Shown one piece after another: positions 7,830 through 15,592 of a stretch of DNA of 18,404 bases. The stretch's first letter is position 1. Every line of letters starts with the position of its first letter. The stretch is taken from contig JACRIR010000102.1 of assembly GCA_016215705.1 (NCBI GenBank), positions 1-18,404 on the forward strand, read 5' to 3'. The notes under the pieces are model-generated. The model was not told where the DNA came from. It saw nothing but the letters and a program-made list of their open reading frames with translations, and ran no database searches. This DNA is from Candidatus Poribacteria bacterium. GTDB lineage: Bacteria > Abyssobacteria > SURF-5. Both the position numbers and the translations under genes were made by a program.

Positions 7830-10800
7830 ATGCGCCGAAACCCGGCGATATTCGCAGCCTGTCTTATTATTTTCCTCGTTAGTTCTCACATCGCTCTTGC
7901 ACAGGAGACCTCGCACGATTTGGCCGTCAAGGGGATTGCTTTTACTCCAAATCAGATACTGAAGACCGAAACGGTTCAAGTCGTTGTTGGAATAGAGAAT
8001 CGAGGGAGCTATGATGAGAAGAATGTGACAGTGATATTAGAAATTCGCCAAATTGAATTTGCGCATAAAAAGAGCATACCGCTGATCCGCCATGGTGAGA
8101 CACCGTTTGTGAAATTCCCCATTCCTGTTGCAGTTTCCGAATTGCCGAGGGCTGTGACCATTGTTGCCAGAATCGTACCAGTCGATTCCGAGACCAACCT
8201 TGCCAATAACCAAGAACGTTTGCGGCTCCTCTTGCAGGAAAGAGACGGCATAATCACGCCCATGCATAAATCAGAGCCGATGACACAAGCACACCAGTAT
8301 CTGGCTGGAGAAGCTGCAAGAATATGGCCGGGAACGAATGGACTTGATCTCCAATCTCAGGATGACTGGACTAATTTCTTCAATGGCTCACACTCGGAAA
8401 TATGGGACTATATCGGTGCAAAGACGACCTATGTTCCCATTGATACATACGGAGTGGTCACATACGGTGGTCGGGATCATAACGGACAGCCGATCACTGA
8501 TACAACCTGGCCGTCTCCGAGTATTGGAAGGGTGAGCTATTCCTGCTACAACGAGGAAGTCTATTATTCTTTTGACCTGGAAACCCCCGGCGGGGACGGG
8601 TCTTGCGACAACCTCACCGTTGGAGGATTTCAAAACGGCGGGAATGACATTATAGAAGGCACACATGAAGAGGATTTGTTCAATGCAATATCAAATTTAG
8701 GATTGCCCGACAATTTCTTCAATGGCAGTACCTTGGACGGTGGCGCCGAATCAAATCTCAATGGTGCCTTCATTTTTTATAACCATTTCAGAAACGTCGA
8801 TGAATCCCATAATGGCGGGGATGAAGATGGTCTTACCTCATTCACGTTTACAGCAAGCACCAGTGCAATTGAAAAGGCCGAGAAGTATTGGAATGAATAC
8901 GTAATTCCATACTATCTTGGTATAAACGACAAACCCGTGAATAAAGAGCTGTCCTACTACTATCTAGGAAGGGTTGCTCATTTGCTGGCTGATATGGCCC
9001 TTCCTGCCCATGCGAACGGAGATGCACATGTATTGGACGTGGATGCATACGAATACTACATGGGTCAACACTATGCGGAATATACATTCAATGAAATTCC
9101 ACAGCTTGATTTGAATGGTGATGTCGTCGGCAGAAAGCCGTGGGCCTACAGCGCAGGTGACTGGAATTACAGCGATTTCAATTACGTGAGAACTCAGATT
9201 CCCGGCACGACATGGGATCCGGAAGAACCGAATGATGCGGTGGCTCAGGCTAAATGGAACCAGAAATCACCCCTGTATCATCTATTCTGGTGCACGGCGG
9301 AAATCGCGGATAACTATGATAGTGATGGTGCAAACGGAGAAGTCAACCCGGGCCGATTCAACTCCGACGGTTGGTTTGCAGACAGCGAAAGCAGGCTTGT
9401 TGGCGATAACCTAATGCGCCAAGCCATGAAATCCGTCGCCGAACTATACAAGCTTTTCTGGGATAGTGTTAACGACAGCGATGCGGACGGATTACTCGGC
9501 TATGATGAGATAGGGATTTATGGCACAGACCCAGATGTGGTTGATACAGACAACGACGGCATCGATGATGGTGACGAAGTGGCCTACTGGGGAAACGACT
9601 GGAACGCCAATCCGGACCACGATGGCTTCATCAACCTCCTCGACCCCGATTCCGACAACGACACAATCGCGGATGGACCGGACAACTGCCGGGCCATTTT
9701 CAACCCCGGCCAGGAAGATGCTGATGCTGACGGCACGGGTGATGTCTGTGAACCTGCTCCAACCGAATGGCCTCTGGTCACCCAAACCGCTAATCAAACA
9801 AACCCGGCAATCGCTTCGGACAGTTTAGGGAACATACACGTCGTATGGCAGGACTACCGGAACGGAAACTGGGAAATCTATTTCTCAAAATATGATAGCG
9901 ATGGCAGACCTTTAGTTCTCGATGTGCGAGTCACCAACACATCGGCAAGCTCAACTTGGCCCGACGTATCAACCGATTCCAGCGGAAACAGCTACGTAGT
10001 CTGGGACGAAGCCAGAGCTGTCAGGTTCTGCAAACTCGGCCCAGTCGGAAATAAATTGACCGGAGACATCTCCGTTAGCGGCAGCAGTACTAGCGACCCA
10101 TATCCGACTATTGCGACGACTCCGTCCGGCATCAGTCACATGGCATATGAAAGGACGGTCGTGACCTCATACAGGCTCTATTATAGCAAATTTGCCGCTG
10201 ACGGAAGCAGAATTGGCAGCGAACTTAGCGTTTACTCAGACAATGTGACAGGGGACTTTCCCAAAAAAGCAGATTGCGGCCTCGACTCTTCAGGCAACTG
10301 CTACATAACATGGAGAGATCATGATTTATGGTGGAATATTGGAATATATGTTCGACGGATCAACTCCAATATGACAATGCAAGCATCAGTTCGCCGATTG
10401 GTTTCCGATAGCGCCCGGAATCCGAGAATTTCTGTCACCGGAACGGACCAGTATCGCCTCATATATGAGGATATGAGAGGAGCCACAAGCGAGATATACC
10501 TCAACTTAGGTGTGAATAATGACCGCCAGATAAGCGAGACGGTTGGCTCCGCATATGAACCTGCGATAGTGACTGATTCACTAAACCACAGCTTCATCCC
10601 GTGGCACGACAACCGAAATGGGAAGTATGATGTTTACCTTATAGAGATCGGAAGCGACAACGCAACGATAGGCCCCGACCTCAGAATTTCGCACGGACCC
10701 GCTAATTCGCAATCCCCGGATATTTGCCTTGCGGGTGGCAGATATAAAATCGTTTGGCAAGACAACAAGAACGGCAACTGGGACATTTATGCAAACTTCG

Positions 10801-13800
10801 GTTCAAATCTCGGGCTCGATTCCGACAGCGACGGATTATCCGACAGCGATGAGACGTCCGTCTACGGCACGCTTCCGAATGATGATGACAGCGACAATGA
10901 CGGCATCAACGACGGCGACGAGGTCGCCTATTGGGGAAGCCGCTGGAATCAGGACATTGATGCAGACGCCAGGATAAACCTTCTCGACGATGATTCGGAC
11001 GGTGATGGAGTCAACGACGGACAGGAGAGAACAAACGGGACCGATCCCGGAATCCCGAATGTTGTGAATGTTTCCATCATCCCTTCTGCGGAGACAGTGG
11101 CTGTCGGCGGGTCAGCGGAGTACTTTGTCCGCCTTGAGAACTTGACTCAATCCGCCTGTACAGTGACGCTCGACATCATAGGGCTTTCTATCGACCCCTC
11201 ATGGGTCAGTTTCGGCGCGAATCCGGTAACCCTTATCGCGGGTGAAGCGCGCGACGTGTCGATGACAGTAGCCGTGCCGCTCGATTGCTCCATCGGATAC
11301 ACCGAGACCGAACTTGTTGTTCTCGAAAGCGCCCCCTGCGCTGGTTCTGGTAGGACTGCCTCGACCACTGTATTCATCACACCCGATCCTCAAATTAGCG
11401 ACCTGCTGCCCACCGATTCGACGAAGACACCAACCACGAGCGTTCTTGTTTCCTGGCGCACGAACATGTCTGCCATGGGGGCGGTGTATTATCGCGCGGC
11501 ATCTTCAGGCGAATACCAGACGGTCACAGGGCCCGACGGCGCCGACCACAGCATCCTGCTTCAGGGGCTTCTGCCCGACACGACTTACTACTGGCACGTC
11601 GAGAGCGCCACACCTTGCGGAGATTCAACAAGCGAGGTTCGGCAATTCACGACCGGCCGCGCGGTAGCTTTCGAGTACCCGACATACGCTTTCGAGGTTC
11701 CCATCGCCTACGACCAGCACGTTTCAGTCGGGATCGTCAATACCGACACACTAGCCTCACATGAAGTTCTCTTGAGCGTCGTCAATCCGTACAATGACAT
11801 CGCGGCTGGCTTTGTGGGAGCTGGCAGTGAAGGTGTTCCTCTAATAATCGCGCCGGGCGAGACACGCGCGGTCGACCTCGCGCTGCATACGCCGGATGCC
11901 ACGAAGACAGACTACGTTCTGCAACTGATGCTTACCTCTGACCCGCGCACCCCGGCCGAGGCGGGGGACATCGCCGTTGCCAACATCCACGTCCGGCGGC
12001 CAGTCGTCAATTTCTCTCTCACTCAGATATCGAGCGACCCTGTCACTCTGACCAATACCTACGAGATAACGAACAGCGGCGATGCTCTGACCGACATGAC
12101 CGTCAAAGCCGATGACACACTTCGAGGCCGCCTGATATTCGTTCCAAAGATAGAGCACATGACGATGGCCTCAGGACAATCAATCACGTTTAAGGCGACC
12201 TTTGTGCCGGACGATGCCGTCACCTCGACCGATGGCGCCTTGACTGCGACCGCCGCGGGTCACTCCGAGAACCTTTCCACCCACTTCGGCTGCGCCATAG
12301 GCACAACTCTCTACGACGTGACACTCGCGAACCCTCATTATTGCGTATTGGCCGACAACTGGTATTGCACCAACCGGCCGCAAATCTCTTCCGCACTCGA
12401 GGTTCCGGCAGGTATCAGCGCGTCAAATGTTACGCGCGCTGGCGTCTATATCCGGTTCGAGCCGCATTCAGGCGCTCTGAACCACAATGTAAAGATTCTC
12501 TTGAACGGAGTGGTTGTGGGGGAAATCAGGGACACAGTGCCGAGCGGCGATTATGGCTTTGCGGTTCCTCCGAGTGCTTTTCATTATGCGACAAGCGGCG
12601 TCGCCCAAAACACCATCGATATTCACACAGAGCACTTGTCCGGCGGGCATTATGTCGTTGCGACCAGTGTGCGGCTTTACATGGAACTCAGTCAGATGCA
12701 GGTGAGTGTGTGCGCCGCGAGTCAGCCCGAGGCCCAGGCAGCGGCACAGAACGTGCCTTATCTCGGCGGCTGCGACATAAGCGATTTGAACCTTTGTCCG
12801 CGTATCACAAATGTGGCGATACTCGACTCCGCCGGTCAGCCGCGAGAGTCGTTCATCCCGGGCGAGAATGTTCAGACGGCGTTTCATGTGCTCAATCCTG
12901 ACCTCGTGGCGCATCAGTTCACTGCGCGGGTCACGTTCGACGACACGCCGGGCGACGGGATACCCATAGGCGCGGCTCAGGCCGGCATAACGGTATTGCC
13001 AAACTCCGATACACCGCTTCAGTTTTCCTGGGACCTGCCGGTTGCGGCATCGGGCGAACGTATCTATGTACAAATACAACTCAACGAGACGGGTTGCGGT
13101 GATTCGACGGGTTATACTACATCCTTTATGGTTGATTGCAAGCCTGATTTGGTGATAGTTTCTGGGGGAAGCTACAGTCCAAATCCGGCAGAAGTAGCCC
13201 TCGATACAGTCTTCACCATAAGAATCAAGAACATCGGCGGCGGTGCATCAAAGGGCGGCCAAGTCATTCTGAAGTCTGTGATCAGATATCGAAACAGGAA
13301 CGAGGATTTCGCCGCGTCCGCGCAATCGATACCGATATTGCCGCTTGGGCCGGGCGAGACCACAGATATCTTTCTGACAAGGCAGTTTGCGCATCCGTAT
13401 AAAGCGCTCGACCATGCGCAGTTGCTTTTCGAATTTATCCCGCTTGCAACTCAAGTCTCTCAACCGTGGGAAATTGATTCAGACGTTTCTAATAATCTTG
13501 GCTGCTATGATGATTTCATCGTTAATGTAAACCCAGCACATTATCTTGACTGCGCCGCTGCCCTGGTTGGTGGCTACTTCTCCGCGGCCAATCCCAGATT
13601 TGAAGTGCTGTTCTCTACGACCTCCGTCGCAAGAGACATGGCGTCTTGCTTGCTCACTGACGGAACACTCGGCACGTTGAACCTTCCTTACAATTTGTCC
13701 GTTTACGGGGTTGCCGATGCAATTCAGAACCAGAACTTCGAGGAAAGCGGGCGCGGAATTGGGCGAATCTCAAATGATTTTAACGAAAATCTCGTGCCAT

Positions 13801-15455
13801 GTTTGGCAGATATGGCAGCCCAAGACCTTTTCTTCTTCTTACTGGGCGAGTTGACTAGTTCCTACTATGAGAGCATCGTGTCAACTGGCTTGTCATGCTA
13901 CACATCTTTGGAAGACCTCATCTACTACACGCTGCGCGGCGTTTTCTTGGAGATCAGTGATTCCATCCGGGATGCCTTCATTTTTGGAGCTCAGAGTCCG
14001 GTTGATATCGAGATAGTGAATAGCGAGGGGTTAATCACCTCGGTGACAGACTCGGGGGCGATCTCGGAGAATATCTCCGGGTCATTTGGCGCAAAGGCAG
14101 ACCACACAAAATGGATCGGGGCAAGCATAACCGACTCCTATACGCTACGAATCAAAGGGAACGCAATCGGGACGGCCGGCATATTCATCATACAAGCGGG
14201 CCCATATTCTGTGAGAGAATCGATAATGTATGAGAATGTCAACGTTACGGAATCCTCAGAGGGTCGGATAGCAATCACAGCAGGGACGTTCGTTCCTTAC
14301 CTTTCGATGGATAACGACGGCGATGGCTCAGAAGATGTGAGGATAGCTCCGACGAAGTTGGACGATGTTCCATTTGACGGCGCGGCGGATGACGATGCCG
14401 ATGGGATGAATAACTATGACGAAGCGGCTGTCACATTCAGCAACCCGTTCGATTCCGATACCGACGATGACGGAGTGCTCGACGGAGCTGATAACTGTCC
14501 GTTAACATCCAACCCCGCGCAGGACAACCTGGATCGCGACGACTTCGGAGACGCCTGCGATTGCGATATTGATGGGGATGGCTACAACAACTTGTCTTGC
14601 GCGGGAGATGATTGTAATGACCGCGATCCAAACATCCGCCCGTCGGCGGCAGAGATTTGCGACACCAATGACAATGACTGCGATTTGTTGATTGATTGCA
14701 ATGATCCCGACATGGTCTGCATTTCTTACTGTCGTGACGCCGACGTCGACGGATATGGGAATCCTACCGATGACGTTCTCGATTGCGTAGCGCCTCCAGG
14801 TTATGTGGACGAATGTACCGACTGCGACGACACGAACCCGGCCATAAATCCGGGTGAGCCGGAGACATCCTGTAATTGTATAGATGACGACTGCGAACCG
14901 GCGACTCCTGACAATGGTGGCTGCTGTCCGGATTTCGGCATCGTTCTGGAAAATGGCTACAACCCCGTCGGCCCTGCGCTGCACCTGTGCGGAGCGCTCG
15001 CGGAAGACCTCTGTGCCGAACTTAATTCCGGCGGCTCGGTCTGCAATCGAGTCATCCGCTACAACATAAGCACAGGCATGTACGTCACCCACATATGCGG
15101 ACTGACGTTCAATAACTTCTCAACCGACGACGGCGAAGGCTTCTTCATCCGTTGCTCCGACGAAGTGACATGGTGGCAGGAAGGCTGTGACATCCCATGC
15201 CCGACAGCGATTGAATTGGTTCCGGGCTATAACCCGATCGCGTTGCCGACTTGCGCCACGACCGCTACCGCCGAGGGTTTATGTCAGGCGATAAGAGACG
15301 CCGGCGGTTCAGCGGATAGAGTCATTCGATACCGCACGGAGACCGGCATGTACGACACACATATCTGCGGGCTGCAATTCAACAACTTCGCGCTCGAACC
15401 CGGCGCCCTGTACTTCGTCCGGAGCCAGACGAACGCGACCGTCTTAATACCGTAA
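7830..15455 (+). CDS. Giant secreted multidomain protein with Zn-phospholipase C-like domain, propeller and shared tail
   Basis: The product is 2541 residues. Its signal peptide is residues 1-24 (cleaved after ALA). Residues about 29-130 resemble a CARDB-type Ig domain. Residues about 140-548 resemble zinc-dependent phospholipase C/P1-nuclease folds: H155 in HQYLAGEAA, GTHEED at 277-282, NHF at 318-320, and HLLADMALPAHANGDAH with H384, D388 and H394 matching the family signature HYxxDxxxPxHxxN. A seven-repeat propeller (647-991; WxDxRNGxxxIY motif, no Asp-boxes) sits between two 68-residue calcium-binding modules. NEW3/Ig-like, FN3-like (1187-1277) and CARDB-like (about 1770-1900) domains follow. 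A helical segment reaches about 2050, then an SPVDIEIV beta domain, TSP3/MopE-like motifs (2186-2299) and the shared tail (2300-2541). Cleavage of phospholipids or phosphoesters outside the cell is plausible but inferred; not every zinc ligand could be assigned. Base composition differs along the gene. Confidence 0.9.
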   Translation: MRRNPAIFAACLIIFLVSSHIALAQETSHDLAVKGIAFTPNQILKTETVQVVVGIENRGSYDEKNVTVILEIRQIEFAHKKSIPLIRHGETPFVKFPIPVAVSELPRAVTIVARIVPVDSETNLANNQERLRLLLQERDGIITPMHKSEPMTQAHQYLAGEAARIWPGTNGLDLQSQDDWTNFFNGSHSEIWDYIGAKTTYVPIDTYGVVTYGGRDHNGQPITDTTWPSPSIGRVSYSCYNEEVYYSFDLETPGGDGSCDNLTVGGFQNGGNDIIEGTHEEDLFNAISNLGLPDNFFNGSTLDGGAESNLNGAFIFYNHFRNVDESHNGGDEDGLTSFTFTASTSAIEKAEKYWNEYVIPYYLGINDKPVNKELSYYYLGRVAHLLADMALPAHANGDAHVLDVDAYEYYMGQHYAEYTFNEIPQLDLNGDVVGRKPWAYSAGDWNYSDFNYVRTQIPGTTWDPEEPNDAVAQAKWNQKSPLYHLFWCTAEIADNYDSDGANGEVNPGRFNSDGWFADSESRLVGDNLMRQAMKSVAELYKLFWDSVNDSDADGLLGYDEIGIYGTDPDVVDTDNDGIDDGDEVAYWGNDWNANPDHDGFINLLDPDSDNDTIADGPDNCRAIFNPGQEDADADGTGDVCEPAPTEWPLVTQTANQTNPAIASDSLGNIHVVWQDYRNGNWEIYFSKYDSDGRPLVLDVRVTNTSASSTWPDVSTDSSGNSYVVWDEARAVRFCKLGPVGNKLTGDISVSGSSTSDPYPTIATTPSGISHMAYERTVVTSYRLYYSKFAADGSRIGSELSVYSDNVTGDFPKKADCGLDSSGNCYITWRDHDLWWNIGIYVRRINSNMTMQASVRRLVSDSARNPRISVTGTDQYRLIYEDMRGATSEIYLNLGVNNDRQISETVGSAYEPAIVTDSLNHSFIPWHDNRNGKYDVYLIEIGSDNATIGPDLRISHGPANSQSPDICLAGGRYKIVWQDNKNGNWDIYANFGSNLGLDSDSDGLSDSDETSVYGTLPNDDDSDNDGINDGDEVAYWGSRWNQDIDADARINLLDDDSDGDGVNDGQERTNGTDPGIPNVVNVSIIPSAETVAVGGSAEYFVRLENLTQSACTVTLDIIGLSIDPSWVSFGANPVTLIAGEARDVSMTVAVPLDCSIGYTETELVVLESAPCAGSGRTASTTVFITPDPQISDLLPTDSTKTPTTSVLVSWRTNMSAMGAVYYRAASSGEYQTVTGPDGADHSILLQGLLPDTTYYWHVESATPCGDSTSEVRQFTTGRAVAFEYPTYAFEVPIAYDQHVSVGIVNTDTLASHEVLLSVVNPYNDIAAGFVGAGSEGVPLIIAPGETRAVDLALHTPDATKTDYVLQLMLTSDPRTPAEAGDIAVANIHVRRPVVNFSLTQISSDPVTLTNTYEITNSGDALTDMTVKADDTLRGRLIFVPKIEHMTMASGQSITFKATFVPDDAVTSTDGALTATAAGHSENLSTHFGCAIGTTLYDVTLANPHYCVLADNWYCTNRPQISSALEVPAGISASNVTRAGVYIRFEPHSGALNHNVKILLNGVVVGEIRDTVPSGDYGFAVPPSAFHYATSGVAQNTIDIHTEHLSGGHYVVATSVRLYMELSQMQVSVCAASQPEAQAAAQNVPYLGGCDISDLNLCPRITNVAILDSAGQPRESFIPGENVQTAFHVLNPDLVAHQFTARVTFDDTPGDGIPIGAAQAGITVLPNSDTPLQFSWDLPVAASGERIYVQIQLNETGCGDSTGYTTSFMVDCKPDLVIVSGGSYSPNPAEVALDTVFTIRIKNIGGGASKGGQVILKSVIRYRNRNEDFAASAQSIPILPLGPGETTDIFLTRQFAHPYKALDHAQLLFEFIPLATQVSQPWEIDSDVSNNLGCYDDFIVNVNPAHYLDCAAALVGGYFSAANPRFEVLFSTTSVARDMASCLLTDGTLGTLNLPYNLSVYGVADAIQNQNFEESGRGIGRISNDFNENLVPCLADMAAQDLFFFLLGELTSSYYESIVSTGLSCYTSLEDLIYYTLRGVFLEISDSIRDAFIFGAQSPVDIEIVNSEGLITSVTDSGAISENISGSFGAKADHTKWIGASITDSYTLRIKGNAIGTAGIFIIQAGPYSVRESIMYENVNVTESSEGRIAITAGTFVPYLSMDNDGDGSEDVRIAPTKLDDVPFDGAADDDADGMNNYDEAAVTFSNPFDSDTDDDGVLDGADNCPLTSNPAQDNLDRDDFGDACDCDIDGDGYNNLSCAGDDCNDRDPNIRPSAAEICDTNDNDCDLLIDCNDPDMVCISYCRDADVDGYGNPTDDVLDCVAPPGYVDECTDCDDTNPAINPGEPETSCNCIDDDCEPATPDNGGCCPDFGIVLENGYNPVGPALHLCGALAEDLCAELNSGGSVCNRVIRYNISTGMYVTHICGLTFNNFSTDDGEGFFIRCSDEVTWWQEGCDIPCPTAIELVPGYNPIALPTCATTATAEGLCQAIRDAGGSADRVIRYRTETGMYDTHICGLQFNNFALEPGALYFVRSQTNATVLIP
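9474..9677 (+). repeat. 68-residue calcium-binding module, copy 1 (before propeller)
   Basis: This module encodes DSDADGLLGYDE, DTDNDGIDDGDEVAYWG and INLLDPDSDNDTIADG. It has exactly the same length as the copy at 10818-11021, and 42 of 68 residues are identical by hand alignment. The aspartate ladders (DxDxDGxxDxxE) are typical bacterial TSP3-like or EF-hand-like calcium loops. One more TSP3 repeat (DNCRAIFNPGQEDADADGTG) follows before the propeller begins. Confidence 0.8.
9768..10802 (+). repeat. Seven-repeat beta-propeller region
   Basis: Seven diverged repeats of about 42-55 residues contain the pattern PxI(A/V)xDSxGNxxVVWxDxRNGxxxIY, clearest in repeats 1, 6 and 7 (HVVWQDYRNGNWEIYF, IPWHDNRNGKYDVYL, IVWQDNKNGNWDIYA). 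They share the WxDxRNG..DIY core with the neighbouring gene's arrays but lack Asp-boxes and are far less regular. The region starts with a strand (WPLVTQTA) and ends after DIYANFG, so the first strand could close the seventh blade. Confidence 0.7.
10818..11021 (+). repeat. 68-residue calcium-binding module, copy 2 (after propeller)
   Basis: This is the partner of the module at 9474-9677. It encodes DSDSDGLSDSDE, DSDNDGINDGDEVAYWG and INLLDDDSDGDGVNDG. The two copies bracket the propeller, so either a propeller was inserted between duplicated modules or the module was duplicated around it. Confidence 0.8.
14727..15455 (+). repeat. Shared 729-bp C-terminal cassette, copy 3
   Basis: 242 residues plus a TAA stop (the other two copies use TAG). 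All 19 cysteines are present. The two internal halves are GYNPVGPALHLC...FNNFSTDDGEGFFIR and GYNPIALPTC...FNNFALEPGALYFVR. Past the stop, AGAGCCGAAAGGC (15461-15473) matches the sequence after copy 2, and GGCGAGAGGGG (15471-15481) is identical to 1154-1164 after copy 1. Confidence 0.9.
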
Positions 15456-15503
15456 CAAGTAGAGCCGAAAGGCGAGAGGGGGATTTGGCGGGGACGGGGA
15501 AAA

Positions 15504-15519
15504 GGGTCACGCGAGGCAA
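15504..15519. repeat. 16-mer GGGTCACGCGAGGCAA, copy 2
   Basis: Identical to 7644-7659. It is the only clear repeat in the 137-bp gap 15456-15592, apart from the post-stop homology noted for the cassette. No hairpin with a T-run was found in this gap. Confidence 0.65.
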
Positions 15520-15580
15520 TGGCAAAAGCGAAAACACGAAGGCCGTAAACATGCCGAAAATCGGATGGCATTGGAAGAGC

Positions 15581-15586
15581 AGGAGG
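15581..15586 (+). promoter_or_regulatory. Ribosome binding site AGGAGG deciding the ATG at 15593
   Basis: A full AGGAGG lies 6 bases before ATG 15593. An in-frame ATG at 15551 is also possible, but it has no comparable site and would put 14 hydrophilic, basic residues before the signal peptide. Confidence 0.8.
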
Positions 15587-15592
15587 AAACGG

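Noticed and set aside
15551-15592. Alternative ATG 15551 for the fourth gene
   Set aside because: It is in frame but has no good ribosome binding site; AGGAGG is placed correctly for ATG 15593.
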